A DNA stretch of 64,000 nt from an uncultured Spirochaetales bacterium (GTDB lineage: Bacteria; Spirochaetota; Spirochaetia; Sphaerochaetales; Sphaerochaetaceae), in assembly GCA_944392695.1 (NCBI GenBank), contig CALXXN010000009.1, positions 1 through 64,000 of the forward strand, in the 5' to 3' direction. Positions 43,871 through 52,764 of the stretch are shown in pieces. The translations under genes and the position numbers were made by a program. The notes under the pieces were generated by a model. It did not search any database. It was not told the DNA's origin and was given only the letters and a program-made list of their open reading frames with translations. The first letter of the stretch is position 1; every line of letters starts with the position of its first letter.

Positions 43871-43899
43871 AAAAGGATGCCGCACATGAGGCGGCATCC
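43871..43899 (-). terminator. Attenuator-like hairpin before the GH112 gene
   Basis: Nine-base stem GGATGCCGC/GCGGCATCC (43875-43899) followed on the minus strand by TTTT and then AAGGAG, the GH112 ribosome site. It probably reduces read-through from the permease genes. Confidence 0.55.
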
Positions 43900-43923
43900 T
43901 GGATTGTTCTTTGTTTTTGCGCA

Positions 43924-44808
43924 TCAACCCTTGACGCCACCACCGGTGACACCGGCGATGATCTTCTCGGAGAGGAAGATGTACAAGAGGAAGGTCGGCA
44001 GGAATACAATGATGACAGCTGCGAACATTGCTCCATATTGTCCTGTGTACCTCATCGAGTTGACGATCTGCAGCAAGCCGACGCCTACTGGTGCGATCTC
44101 CTGGCTGTTCGCGAAGATCAAGGCCATGAAGAACTCGTTCCAGATGCCAAGGAAGTTGAAGATCGTGACTGTCACGAGGGCAGGCTGGACGAGTGGGAAC
44201 ATGATCCTCCAGAAGGTGCCAGCAGGTGAGCAGCCATCGATTGCGGCCGCTTCCTCATAGGATTTCGACAGTGTCTGGAAGAAGTTCAGGAGGAAGACCG
44301 TCGTGTATGGTACACGGAAGAAAATCATCAGCAGTGTGAAGATCAGGCGGTCAGGGGCGTTCCTCCAGCTTGCCGTGATCGCGTAAATCGGCAGGACGAT
44401 CATGACTGCTGGGACGCTCATCGCGATGATCAGGCTGTTCTTCAGGAGCTTGCTGCAGATGAATTTGTGACGTGAGAGCACATAGCTGGCTGGTGCGCTG
44501 ATCAGGATCGTCACAACACAACCGACAATTGAGTAGAGCAGGGAGTTGCCGAAGTAGCGTGCGACATTCTGCTGACTCCATGCGATCGCATAGTTCTCAA
44601 GATGTATGCCTGTCTCGAACTTGAAGACCTGGCCCTGCATGATCTCCGGGGTTGTCGAGAACGAGGCTGCGAGGATCCATGCCAGCATGGCCACAGTGAA
44701 GGCCAGCCAGATGAAGATGATGATATAGCCGGGAAGCATGGTCGCTTCCTTCCTCCAGTTGATTTTCTGGTGGACGCGTGGGAGTTTCTCTTTCTTTGTA
44801 AGACGCAT
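43924..44808 (-). CDS. CUT1 sugar ABC permease, MalG type
   Basis: About 294 residues with six membrane helices and the EAA loop YEEAAAIDGCSPAGTFWRIMFPLVQPAL. The N-terminus begins RLTKKEKLPRVHQK, then LPGYIIIFIWLAFTVAMLAWILAASF. GAGGAGGTGG ten bases before 44808 sets the start. Together with the gene at 44822 it forms the transmembrane channel of the importer. Confidence 0.9.
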   Translation of the reverse strand: MRLTKKEKLPRVHQKINWRKEATMLPGYIIIFIWLAFTVAMLAWILAASFSTTPEIMQGQVFKFETGIHLENYAIAWSQQNVARYFGNSLLYSIVGCVVTILISAPASYVLSRHKFICSKLLKNSLIIAMSVPAVMIVLPIYAITASWRNAPDRLIFTLLMIFFRVPYTTVFLLNFFQTLSKSYEEAAAIDGCSPAGTFWRIMFPLVQPALVTVTIFNFLGIWNEFFMALIFANSQEIAPVGVGLLQIVNSMRYTGQYGAMFAAVIIVFLPTFLLYIFLSEKIIAGVTGGGVKG

Positions 44809-44821
44809 TCTTTCCACCTCC

Positions 44822-46021
44822 TCAAAGCTCGATGTCATCATCCTTGATCAGCTTGTTCATGATCAGGTAGACTGCGAGGATGATTATGGCGAGTACGATA
44901 CCGACAGCGGCTGCCGCACCGGCGTCCGCCTGCTGGCTTCCTTTCGATGGGAAGGCAGTGTCGTAGAGGTACATGACAGGAACAATGACACTGGCTTCTG
45001 TATCAACAGGGCTGAACATCTTGGACCAGAGGTAGAAGGTGGCTGTGTTGATTGTCCAGAAGGTCAGGTTGGTCTTCGTGACCCCCTTGAGGAGGGGGAA
45101 GGTGATCTTGAAGGCCTGCTGGGCTTTGCTGGCGCCGTCGATCGTGGCCGCCTCATAAAGGTCTGCAGGGATCTTCTCGATGCCACTGATGAAGATCAGC
45201 ATGTAGTATCCAACGGCTCCGAAGATGAAGGATGCGAGCATGGCCCAGAACTTCATATCGGTCGCCAGCCAGTTGATCGGTGTCCCATTGAAGAACTTGA
45301 TGAGGCTGTTGAGCATGCCGTACTGCTGGTTGAAGATGTACTGGATCCACATCGTCGCCAAGGCGACAGCGCTGATGACGTTTGGCATGTAGATCGCGGC
45401 GCGGAAGAACTTCTTGCCACGTATGCCACTGGTGAGGATGACAGCGAACAAGAGGGCGAAGGCCAGCGTGATGATGCCACCAATCACCCAGATCATGAGC
45501 ATGTTCTGCAGTGATCGGATGAAGGCCTGGCTCTGGAAGATCTTCATGTATTTACCAAGGCCGACGAACTCCCACTGGCTGATGGGGGCCGAGATGTTCG
45601 GCATGTTGAAGAAGCTCATGAAGAAGGTCCTGATGACAGGGTAGGCGTACATCACGAGCAGTGCGATGACACAGGGCATGATGAAGCCGATGATCATGTG
45701 CTTCGTAGCGGCCTTGGGGTCGATGAGCTCCGGATGGGCTTCCTGGAAGCGCTCGCACTCGAGCATCAGGAAGACGGCGGCAATGGTCGACAGGAGGCCT
45801 AGTATGGCCGTCAGCTGTATGTTCAGCGTGCAGATCTGGATGAAGGACAGGAAGAACGTGACGGCCGAGAGCACAGGTCCCTTCTTCCAGAATGCCACGG
45901 CTGCGAAGATGGCTGCGGCGATTGATGGTATGCAGAGGATGGAGAAGCCTGCGAAGACGCACTGCAGCACGAGGGCCAGCAGGGGCAGGGCGATGGAAAG
46001 TATTCCAAAGATTGTAATCAT
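44822..46021 (-). CDS. CUT1 sugar ABC permease, MalF type, with extra N-terminal helices
   Basis: 399 residues, about 100 more than most CUT1 MalF-like permeases. The extra N-terminal part has three to four helices (IFGILSIALPLLALVLQCVFAGFSILCIPSIAAAIFAAVAFW; SAVTFFLSFIQICTL). The permease core begins at IIGFIMPCVIALLVMYAYPVIRTF, with EAA loop LYEAATIDGASKAQQAFKITFPLL. It begins in an ATGA overlap with the small membrane-protein gene. Confidence 0.88.
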   Translation of the reverse strand: MITIFGILSIALPLLALVLQCVFAGFSILCIPSIAAAIFAAVAFWKKGPVLSAVTFFLSFIQICTLNIQLTAILGLLSTIAAVFLMLECERFQEAHPELIDPKAATKHMIIGFIMPCVIALLVMYAYPVIRTFFMSFFNMPNISAPISQWEFVGLGKYMKIFQSQAFIRSLQNMLMIWVIGGIITLAFALLFAVILTSGIRGKKFFRAAIYMPNVISAVALATMWIQYIFNQQYGMLNSLIKFFNGTPINWLATDMKFWAMLASFIFGAVGYYMLIFISGIEKIPADLYEAATIDGASKAQQAFKITFPLLKGVTKTNLTFWTINTATFYLWSKMFSPVDTEASVIVPVMYLYDTAFPSKGSQQADAGAAAAVGIVLAIIILAVYLIMNKLIKDDDIEL

Positions 46022-46341
46022 TCCTTCTCACCTCCTTTTACAATGTATTGGTTGGTTCCCATATGCATGAGGACCGCTCCTACGACTACGGCGATCATGA
46101 GGACTGCATAGAGGAGCTTCCCAATCAGTGTCATGTAAGAGAACCTGAAGATGAATGTCAGTACCGCACAAGCGGCAAGACATGCCTTGAGGCTGGTCCT
46201 GGTTGGAATCACACGGCACATGATGCTGAGGAAGACCAGGAAGAGCGAGAGCAGGATGTTTGTGAATTGGACCGGGATGAAGGAAATGACAAGGCTCAGG
46301 GCCGAAGCGGCCAGAGCTGTTATGAAGCCTGCAAGTCCCAT
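46018..46341 (-). CDS. Small integral membrane protein in the importer operon
   Basis: 107 residues with three or four membrane helices (GFITALAASALSLVISFIPV; NILLSLFLVFLSIMCRVI; ACLAACAVLTFIF; LLYAVLMIAVVVGAVLMHM) and a short charged tail. I know no family for it. GGAGG lies six to ten bases before the ATG. It overlaps the permease start by four bases, which implies a linked job, perhaps in assembly of the unusually extended permease. Confidence 0.6.
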   Translation of the reverse strand: MGLAGFITALAASALSLVISFIPVQFTNILLSLFLVFLSIMCRVIPTRTSLKACLAACAVLTFIFRFSYMTLIGKLLYAVLMIAVVVGAVLMHMGTNQYIVKGGEKE

Positions 46342-46370
46342 GATCGCCTCCTTTTTTTAGTGTTCAATCG

Positions 46371-46401
46371 AAAAGAAAGGGGCGAGGCTTCCGCCTGCCC
46401 C
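46371..46401 (-). terminator. Partial terminator between solute-binding protein and membrane genes
   Basis: GGGGC-AGGC / GCCT-CGCCCC stem (46379-46401) followed on the minus strand by TTTCTTTT. It is expected to make the binding protein more abundant than the permeases. Confidence 0.7.
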
Positions 46402-46424
46402 CTTCTCATCAAACTGGGTTCTGC

Positions 46425-47708
46425 TCAATAAAGAGCGTCCATGGCTGCTGCGAACTGCTCACCAGAGGTGAAGCGGCCTTCGTAGAGCTGGATGATGACT
46501 TCCTTCAGCATGGCTGAAAGGTCGGTGTTGGCGTTGATGCCCATTGTCCAGGACAGTGCGCTCTCAGCGGCCATCAGGGTCTCGACAGCACCATCGAGTG
46601 AGGTGCAGTTGTTCCTTGGGTCGGCAGGAATCTGCGGGACTGCATCAGCCCTGGCCTGGTCGACTTCGCCAGTGACAAGGTGGATGATGAAGTCGAAAGC
46701 AGCCTGCGGGTTGTCGCTGTAGCTGGTGATTGCCAGTGAGTTCGTACCAGCGTAGGAGTCGGTTGAACCATTGCCACCATTCTCAACAGGGACTGTCGGG
46801 TAGTTGAAGACGCCCCACTTGATGCCAGCGCCGGTGTTGTTGTTGACCTCGGAGGTGACATAGTCGGCACAGACGACCATGGCGACGTTCTCGAAACCGA
46901 TCTTGTTCTGGCCGTTGGGGTACTCATCAGGAGCGCCCTCAGCGAGGTAACCACGGTTGACGAAGTCGATGATGTCATTGGCCGCGGCGATGACGCCAGG
47001 ATTCTGTGACCAGCCGCCGTTGACAGACAGCTCCCTTACGGCATCCTCGTCAACATACCTGTTGAGGTGGTAACCGAAGGTGAAGTCAGAGTAGGTCGCA
47101 TCGAGGGCGAGGGGCTGGAAGCCAGCATCGACGAGCTTCTGGCAGACGTCGAGGAACTCATCCCAGGTTGTGGGGGTCTCTGTGATGCCAGCGGCTTCGA
47201 ACTTGGCTGTATCGTAGAAGATACCACCAACGTTGGGCTGCTCAGTGATTGCGATGAGCTTTCCACCAGTGGCTTCCTTGATCGTGTTGTTGAACAGGGG
47301 GTAGCTGAAGTCATCATAACCAACAGCCTCGGCCATCTCAGTCACGTCATAGGTGTACTGGGCATACTGGTTGTAGATCCTGTCGTAGGCATCCTCGTAG
47401 ATGTCGATATCCTCACCACCCTGGAGGGCTGTGTTGATGATCGTCTTGATGTCGCGTCCGCGGAACTCGATGTTGACATGGCAGCCTGTCTCCTCCTCGA
47501 AGGCGGCAGCGGCATTGGCGATCGCCTGGCCCTGGGGCTCGGCGGCGTTCCACATCGACCACATCGTGATCTCGACGCCATCATAAATCTTGCCACCCTC
47601 TGTTGATGCCGTGGCGGCAGGAGCGGTTGTGGTCTCCGTTGTGCCGGTGGCGAAAACAGAAGTAACAGCAAGAAGAGCAATCAATGCAAATGAAAGAATC
47701 TTTTTCAT
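46425..47708 (-). CDS. Sugar ABC transporter solute-binding protein
   Basis: 427 residues, family 1 binding protein. The signal peptide MKKILSFALIALLAVTSVFATG ends without a lipobox, so the mature protein is probably soluble in the periplasm. DGVEITMWSMWNAAEPQGQ, then EFRGRDIKTIINTALQGGEDIDIYED, WDEFLDVCQKLVDAGFQPLALDA and a C-terminal FTSGEQFAAAMDAL mark the fold. First gene of the importer-GH112 operon; divergent from the AraC gene. The likely ligand is a galactosyl-N-acetylhexosamine disaccharide, inferred from context. Confidence 0.92.
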   Translation of the reverse strand: MKKILSFALIALLAVTSVFATGTTETTTAPAATASTEGGKIYDGVEITMWSMWNAAEPQGQAIANAAAAFEEETGCHVNIEFRGRDIKTIINTALQGGEDIDIYEDAYDRIYNQYAQYTYDVTEMAEAVGYDDFSYPLFNNTIKEATGGKLIAITEQPNVGGIFYDTAKFEAAGITETPTTWDEFLDVCQKLVDAGFQPLALDATYSDFTFGYHLNRYVDEDAVRELSVNGGWSQNPGVIAAANDIIDFVNRGYLAEGAPDEYPNGQNKIGFENVAMVVCADYVTSEVNNNTGAGIKWGVFNYPTVPVENGGNGSTDSYAGTNSLAITSYSDNPQAAFDFIIHLVTGEVDQARADAVPQIPADPRNNCTSLDGAVETLMAAESALSWTMGINANTDLSAMLKEVIIQLYEGRFTSGEQFAAAMDALY

Positions 47709-47849
47709 TGGTTTATGTTTCTCCTTTTTCTGTGATTTCTTTCTTCTCTGAGGTCATTGTAAGGGTGCTTTTTTGAAACCAACAATCAAGAAATTGCTCA
47801 TTTTCTTAGAATTCTTGCTTTGTGAGCTGATGTGGGCGATACTTCATAT

Positions 47850-48674
47850 ATGAGCACAGTACGCTATGACATAGGCAGCTCTCGTGAAGACTCACCCGGT
47901 CTGAAGTACATAACGCATTCACTTTTCGAGAACGAATGGCTCAGCGTGGTGCATTCCCATGCTGTCGCGGAGCTGATTTATGTGATTGCGGGGGAGGGCA
48001 GCATAGTCTATGGCCTCGGCCGGCGGGAGATCTCACGTGATGACTTCATCGTCGTGCCCCCACACTTGATGCATACTGAGATCTCATCATCACAACAGCC
48101 TCTTGAGTACTACTGCCTTGGCGTCTCGAATGTGACGCTCGCTTCTCCGAAGGAAGACTATGATCCAGTCCTCGAGCTTGGTGTGAACCGACAGGCTGTC
48201 CTTGGCATGATCGAGGGGATCTTCCGCGAGATGCAGCGCCGTCAACCCGAGTACGAGATGATGGCCCATTCGCTTTTCGAGCAGCTCCTCGTGCTCCTGA
48301 TCCGACGCAAGGTCATAGACATCGGGCTTGAGGAAGCGGTCGACATGCGCAGCAACATCGCTGATGTCAAGCAGTATATTGATTCCCATTACGCTGAGCA
48401 GATCAACCTGGACAAGCTTGCCGAGCTGGCCTGCTTGTCGAAGTTCCACCTCATCAGGGAGTTCCGCCAGGCCATGGGTACAAGTCCCATCGACTACCTG
48501 CAGGAGACCCGTGTCACCGAGGCCAAGAGGTTGCTTGCAGGTACGGAGTTCTCCGTAGGGGATATCGCTGAGGCGGTCGGCTTCTCATCAGCCAGCTATT
48601 TCGCCCAGCGCTTCAAGGCCGTCAGTGGGATGAGCCCGATGACATTCCGCAGGCGCAGCCATGGCATGAGTTGA
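47850..48674 (+). CDS. AraC-family regulator
   Basis: 274 residues. N-terminal cupin (HSHAVAELIYVIAGEGSIVYGLGRREISRDDFIVVPPHLMHTE) and two C-terminal HTH motifs (NLDKLAELACLSKFHLIREFRQAMGTSPIDYLQ; SVGDIAEAVGFSSASYFAQRFKAVSGMSPMTFRR). The ATG at 47850 is preferred; a GTG at 47832 is possible. Divergence from the binding-protein gene makes it the likely local activator of the glycan locus. Confidence 0.9.
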   Translation: MSTVRYDIGSSREDSPGLKYITHSLFENEWLSVVHSHAVAELIYVIAGEGSIVYGLGRREISRDDFIVVPPHLMHTEISSSQQPLEYYCLGVSNVTLASPKEDYDPVLELGVNRQAVLGMIEGIFREMQRRQPEYEMMAHSLFEQLLVLLIRRKVIDIGLEEAVDMRSNIADVKQYIDSHYAEQINLDKLAELACLSKFHLIREFRQAMGTSPIDYLQETRVTEAKRLLAGTEFSVGDIAEAVGFSSASYFAQRFKAVSGMSPMTFRRRSHGMS

Positions 48675-48812
48675 TTACTTAATTATTCAGGTATCGCGTG
48701 CGTGTGATATCTCCGTTTTCACCTCCATTTCACAAGCCCTCCCACCATGATTTCAAAAACATGGCTTAAGGTGCCCACTGTTGAATCAGAACACTTCTTT
48801 TTGGAGGAGAAA

Positions 48813-50285
48813 ATGAAACTCAGGAAAACAGCACTCGTCATGCTGATCGCCCTCGTGGCCGCATTTGGCCTTTATGCCCAGGGCGTCAATGAGAGCACTG
48901 CGGCAATCAGCGCCACTGTCGCCAATGCAAGCCCGAAGTATGTCTTCATGTTCATTGGTGACGGCATGAGCTCACCTCAGACCAACTCCGCCCAGGTCTA
49001 CAACGGCACCAACGTCTCTGGCAAGGTCGAACTTGAGAAGCTCACCTTCACACAGTTCCCCTATGTCGGCATCCAGTACACCCAGGACAGCACCTCCTTC
49101 GCCCCGGACTCAGCCAGCACCGCGACCAGCCTTTCCTCTGGTTACAAGACACACTCCGGTGTCATCGGCATGGGCGTCGACCGTGTCACAGCGGGTGAGA
49201 CGATCGCGGAGAAAGTCAAGGAGCAGCTTGGTTGGAAGGTCGGCATCATCTCTTCCGTCACGCTCAACCACGCGACACCTGCCGCCTACTATGCCCATAT
49301 CGCATCCCGCAACGACTACTATGACATCGGCCTGCAGATGGCCCAGAGCGGTTTCGATTACTTCGCTGGTGGTTCGCTGAACCAGGCTGAGAACGGAGAC
49401 AAGAGCCTTTACCAGGTCATGGAGGAAGCTGGCTACCTCGTCACGAACGACCGTGACACCATCCTCTCCCTCAATGCGGACAGCGGCAAGGTCTATGCTG
49501 TCAGCCCCAGGCTCCAGGATGATGGTGCCATGCCTTACAGCATCGACATGGAGGAGGATGACCTGACACTGGCCGACTTCGTCCGCAAGGGCATCGATGT
49601 CCTCTACAATGAGACAGGCTTCTTCCTGATGTGCGAGGGTGGCAAGATCGACTGGGCAGGACACGCCAATGACGCCGTCGCCAACATCAACGACACCCTG
49701 GCTCTTGATGAGGCTGTCGAGGTCGCACTCGAGTTCGCCTTCCAGCATCCAGATGAGACCCTGATCATCGTCACAGGTGACCATGAGACTGGTGGTATGA
49801 CAATCGGTTACGCCGCAACTGGCTACAACACCGCCTTCGACATCATGAAGAACCAGACGATGAGCTATGTCGCCTTCGATGAGGCCATCGCCGCTGAGAA
49901 GGAGGCCGGTACCTTCACCTTCGAGCGTCTGATGGAGATGGGCGAGGAGGCCTTCGGCCTGACTGCTCCTGGTACACAGAATGCTGTCGAGGCCTTGGTC
50001 ATGAACGAGTATGAGTACGCCAGGCTGCAGAAGGCTTATGAGGATGACGCCACAGGCAACACCGATGGTTACGAGGAGAGCCTCCTCTATGGCGGTTACA
50101 ACCCGATCTCCATCACGCTGACCCACATCCTGAACAACAAGGCTGGCATCGGTTGGACGAGCTATGCCCACACAGGACTGCCAGTCCCTGTCTATGCCTA
50201 CGGCGAAGGCGCTGAGTCCTTCATCGGAGCCTATGACAACACCGAGGTCGCCAAGAAGCTCTTCGCACTCTGCGATGTCGAATAA
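48813..50285 (+). CDS. phoA: Alkaline phosphatase
   Basis: 490 residues with a signal peptide (MKLRKTALVMLIALVAAFGLYAQG). Metal and active-site signatures: FMFIGDGMSSPQTNSAQ, APDSASTATSLSSGYKT (nucleophile Ser), KIDWAGHANDAVAN, TLIIVTGDHETGGMTIGY and the late YAHTGLPVPVYAYGEGA. It is a periplasmic phosphomonoesterase. The start follows TTTGGAGGAG. It lies behind the AraC gene with 138 bases between, and has its own terminator. Confidence 0.94.
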   Translation: MKLRKTALVMLIALVAAFGLYAQGVNESTAAISATVANASPKYVFMFIGDGMSSPQTNSAQVYNGTNVSGKVELEKLTFTQFPYVGIQYTQDSTSFAPDSASTATSLSSGYKTHSGVIGMGVDRVTAGETIAEKVKEQLGWKVGIISSVTLNHATPAAYYAHIASRNDYYDIGLQMAQSGFDYFAGGSLNQAENGDKSLYQVMEEAGYLVTNDRDTILSLNADSGKVYAVSPRLQDDGAMPYSIDMEEDDLTLADFVRKGIDVLYNETGFFLMCEGGKIDWAGHANDAVANINDTLALDEAVEVALEFAFQHPDETLIIVTGDHETGGMTIGYAATGYNTAFDIMKNQTMSYVAFDEAIAAEKEAGTFTFERLMEMGEEAFGLTAPGTQNAVEALVMNEYEYARLQKAYEDDATGNTDGYEESLLYGGYNPISITLTHILNNKAGIGWTSYAHTGLPVPVYAYGEGAESFIGAYDNTEVAKKLFALCDVE

Positions 50286-50305
50286 GGAATCCTGATTACA
50301 AAGTG

Positions 50306-50342
50306 GCAGCCCTTGGACAGTGTATGCCCAGGGGCTGCTTTT
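50306..50342 (+). terminator. Rho-independent terminator behind phoA
   Basis: GCAGCCC.TGG / CCA.GGGGCTGC stem at 50306-50338 and TTTT. Confidence 0.75.
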
Positions 50343-50354
50343 GGAATTCTATAG

Positions 50355-51476
50355 ATGGAAATACTCAAGAAGAGGAGCGGGATCGTATTCTCAGCCTTGC
50401 TCCTCATCGTCTCAATCATACTTATCGTCATCCCTACGGGCTTCCCTTCAAGCCATTATGTCAACGCGGTTGGCGCCAAGGCCAGGGTGCTTGCGACGGA
50501 TGACAGCACGATCATACAGACAGGACTCTTCCGCCAAGGGGACCAGAGGTGCACTGTCGAGGTCCTCTCCGGTGAGCATGAGGGACTTGTGATGGATGGT
50601 GTGAACCTCCTTTCAGGCTCGCTTGCGCAGGACAAGGTCTTCCAGCCAGGGGATACGGCCTGGGTCCTGATCGAACGTGATAGTGAAGACAATCCCATAT
50701 TCATCAACATGATCGACTACTACCGCCTGGGCAAGGAACTCGCCGCAGCCATCATCTTCGCCTTGCTGCTCGTGTCCTTCGCCCGCTTCTCCGGCGTCAG
50801 GATTGTCATCTCGTTCATCTTCGCCTTCCTGTGCATCTGGAAGCTCTTGATTCCTGCGGCCCTCCATGGCATCAACCCGATACTGGTCAGTGTCGTGACA
50901 CTCTCGGTGATAACAGTAGCGACACTCCTCCTGGTCGGCGGGGTGGACAAGCGCAGCCTCGCCGCCATCCTGGGTGCGCTTTCAGCTTCCTTGATGACTG
51001 TCCTTGTAGGTTATGTGATGACCCATTGGATGCAGATCCACGGTTCCGTGCTGGAGCAGAGTGAGAGCCTCTTGTACGCAGGCTTCCAGGACCTGGACCT
51101 GACAAGCCTCTTCGTCGGAGTGGTGGCGCTCTCCGCTGGTGGTGCGATCATGGACCTGTCGATTGATGTGGCAGTCGCCATGGGGGAGGTGAAGGACCAT
51201 GCCCCATCGATCAGCAGGATGGAGTTGATAAAGTCAGGCATGGCGGTCGGCAGGGCAGGGGTCGGAACCCAGACGACGACACTGCTTCTGGCCTACATGG
51301 GCTCTTGGTTGTCCGTCATGATGGTCTACATGGCACAGAGCACGCCTGTGCTGAACATACTGACCTCGAAGGAGATCGCCTCTGAGATCGTACAGACCTT
51401 GACTGGCTGCACCGGACTGTTGCTCGTCACTCCCCTGACAGCCTTTTCCGCCAGCTGGCTCTATACGCGTAAATGA
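50355..51476 (+). CDS. YibE/F-family membrane protein
   Basis: 373 residues. One N-terminal helix precedes an extracytoplasmic beta part (ARVLATDDSTIIQTGLFRQGDQRCTVEVLSGEHEGLVMDGVNLLSG), and seven or so helices follow (AAAIIFALLLVSFARFSG; ISFIFAFLCIWKLLIPAALHG; TTTLLLAYMGSWLSVMMVYMAQ). The YibE/F family is of unknown transport function. The start has no strong ribosome site; ATG 50355 is the only good option. It ends a short distance before the outer-membrane-like gene. Confidence 0.82.
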   Translation: MEILKKRSGIVFSALLLIVSIILIVIPTGFPSSHYVNAVGAKARVLATDDSTIIQTGLFRQGDQRCTVEVLSGEHEGLVMDGVNLLSGSLAQDKVFQPGDTAWVLIERDSEDNPIFINMIDYYRLGKELAAAIIFALLLVSFARFSGVRIVISFIFAFLCIWKLLIPAALHGINPILVSVVTLSVITVATLLLVGGVDKRSLAAILGALSASLMTVLVGYVMTHWMQIHGSVLEQSESLLYAGFQDLDLTSLFVGVVALSAGGAIMDLSIDVAVAMGEVKDHAPSISRMELIKSGMAVGRAGVGTQTTTLLLAYMGSWLSVMMVYMAQSTPVLNILTSKEIASEIVQTLTGCTGLLLVTPLTAFSASWLYTRK

Positions 51477-51527
51477 GCTTTTGTGCTATAGTCCCTGTCA
51501 GTATGAAATGACATGTGGAGGTGTCAA

Positions 51528-52034
51528 ATGAAGAAAGCAATCATCGCAATCGTCCTTCTTGCCGCCATCGCCGTCCCGGGCTTCGCGTCCGTGACAGACA
51601 TGATGGTCGATGTCGGGATCCAGAACTCATCTTCGGTCCTTGAATACAACGGCAACGACATCAAGTTCCAGATCGATCTCCAGGCTGGCTTCGGCATGGT
51701 TTTCGACAATGGCCCCGGCTTTGACCTCATGCTGACAGCTGAGAGCAACTTCAACAAGCTTGAGCTTGGTGCCTATTACATGCACAAGATCGACTTCCGC
51801 AATTCGGATGTCGACATGCTGGTCAAGGTTGGTCCCTCATTCACGCTGAGCGACCCATTCGCCATCGGCCTGGATGTCATGCTCGACTTCCTCTTCAACA
51901 TCTCTGATAGCTTCTATGTCAGTGTCGGTACAGGCATGCTGATGGAGATTGTCGAGTTCAGGAATGGGGATGCTGTGTCGGATTTCACTTTCGATATCCC
52001 ACTGCCAAGTGTCGGACTTGGATTCAAGTTCTGA
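51528..52034 (+). CDS. Probable outer-membrane beta-barrel protein
   Basis: 168 residues: a signal peptide (MKKAIIAIVLLAAIAVPGFAS) and alternating amphipathic strands. It ends in a short strand with a C-terminal Phe (LPSVGLGFKF), the outer-membrane protein signature. No family was recognised. TGGAGG six bases before the ATG sets the start; a strong terminator follows. Confidence 0.7.
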   Translation: MKKAIIAIVLLAAIAVPGFASVTDMMVDVGIQNSSSVLEYNGNDIKFQIDLQAGFGMVFDNGPGFDLMLTAESNFNKLELGAYYMHKIDFRNSDVDMLVKVGPSFTLSDPFAIGLDVMLDFLFNISDSFYVSVGTGMLMEIVEFRNGDAVSDFTFDIPLPSVGLGFKF

Positions 52035-52054
52035 ACCTAGTCAGGGGACAAGGG

Positions 52055-52080
52055 AAAGGGGACCGGACGGTCCCCTTTTG
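52055..52080 (+). terminator. Rho-independent terminator, likely bidirectional
   Basis: Stem AAAGGGGACCG/CGGTCCCCTTT at 52055-52078 with a two-base loop. The plus strand ends TTTTGTTG, and the A-rich left arm could also serve the minus-strand gene. Confidence 0.8.
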
Positions 52081-52094
52081 TTGTTTGATGCGCT

Positions 52095-52346
52095 TCAGAG
52101 CGCGCTTTCCACAGTGACGAGCCCCTGTCCTTCCTCCAAGGCCTGGCGTATGGCTTCGTCTTCGGCTTCGAGCCGCTTCCTCTCAGCTTCACGCTGTGCG
52201 TTCAAGCTGTCGATTTCGGCTTTCTTGACAGGGACAAGGAAGCCTGTCTCAGGCACATCTATCCTGTCGAGCCCATCACGCACCGTATAGGATGCGCAGG
52301 ATGTGAGCAGGATGGCGGCGAGGACTAGGGGGATGGTCCTCCTCAT
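52095..52346 (-). CDS. Small lipoprotein with coiled-coil
   Basis: 83 residues. Signal MRRTIPLVLAAILLTSC (lipobox LTSC) is followed by a linker and one charged helix (EIDSLNAQREAERKRLEAEDEAIRQALEEGQ). The function is unknown. It overlaps the HIT gene by four bases, which suggests co-transcription. Confidence 0.65.
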   Translation of the reverse strand: MRRTIPLVLAAILLTSCASYTVRDGLDRIDVPETGFLVPVKKAEIDSLNAQREAERKRLEAEDEAIRQALEEGQGLVTVESAL

Positions 52347-52744
52347 AAGGCAAGCTTCCTGCCGTAGAGCGCGGCCTCGCCTTCATCGTAGCTTGTCTTG
52401 TTGAAGACAGGCGTCTTGCCATCACCCTTGTAGCGGGGGATGACATGGATGTGGAGGTGTGGAACTTCCTGGCCTGAGGCTGGCCCGTTGTTGATCATGA
52501 TGTTCGTGCCCTCGGCCCCGAGTTCCGCACGGAGCTTCAGGTCAATCCTCCTGGCGATCTCCATCATGTGGTCAAGCACTGCCGCAGGGCAGTCGGTGAA
52601 GACAGGGTAGGGCTGCTTGCTGATCACAAGACTGTGGCCCTTGTTCACAGGGTTGATATCAAGGATTGCGATGACATCGTCATCCTCATAAAGCTTCACA
52701 GAGGGGATCTCCCCCTTGACGATCATCTCAAAGACTGTAGCCAT
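52343..52744 (-). CDS. HIT-family hydrolase (Hint/HinT type)
   Basis: 133-residue histidine triad protein. FEMIVKGEIPSVKLYEDDDVIAILDINPVNKGHSLVI and the triad HLHIHVIPRYKGDG are complete. It probably acts on nucleoside phosphoramidates. CGAGGAGG eight bases before the ATG at 52744 sets the start; the longer frame to 52771 lacks this. Confidence 0.92.
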   Translation of the reverse strand: MATVFEMIVKGEIPSVKLYEDDDVIAILDINPVNKGHSLVISKQPYPVFTDCPAAVLDHMMEIARRIDLKLRAELGAEGTNIMINNGPASGQEVPHLHIHVIPRYKGDGKTPVFNKTSYDEGEAALYGRKLAL

Positions 52745-52764
52745 GGTTGCCTCCTCGACTGAGC

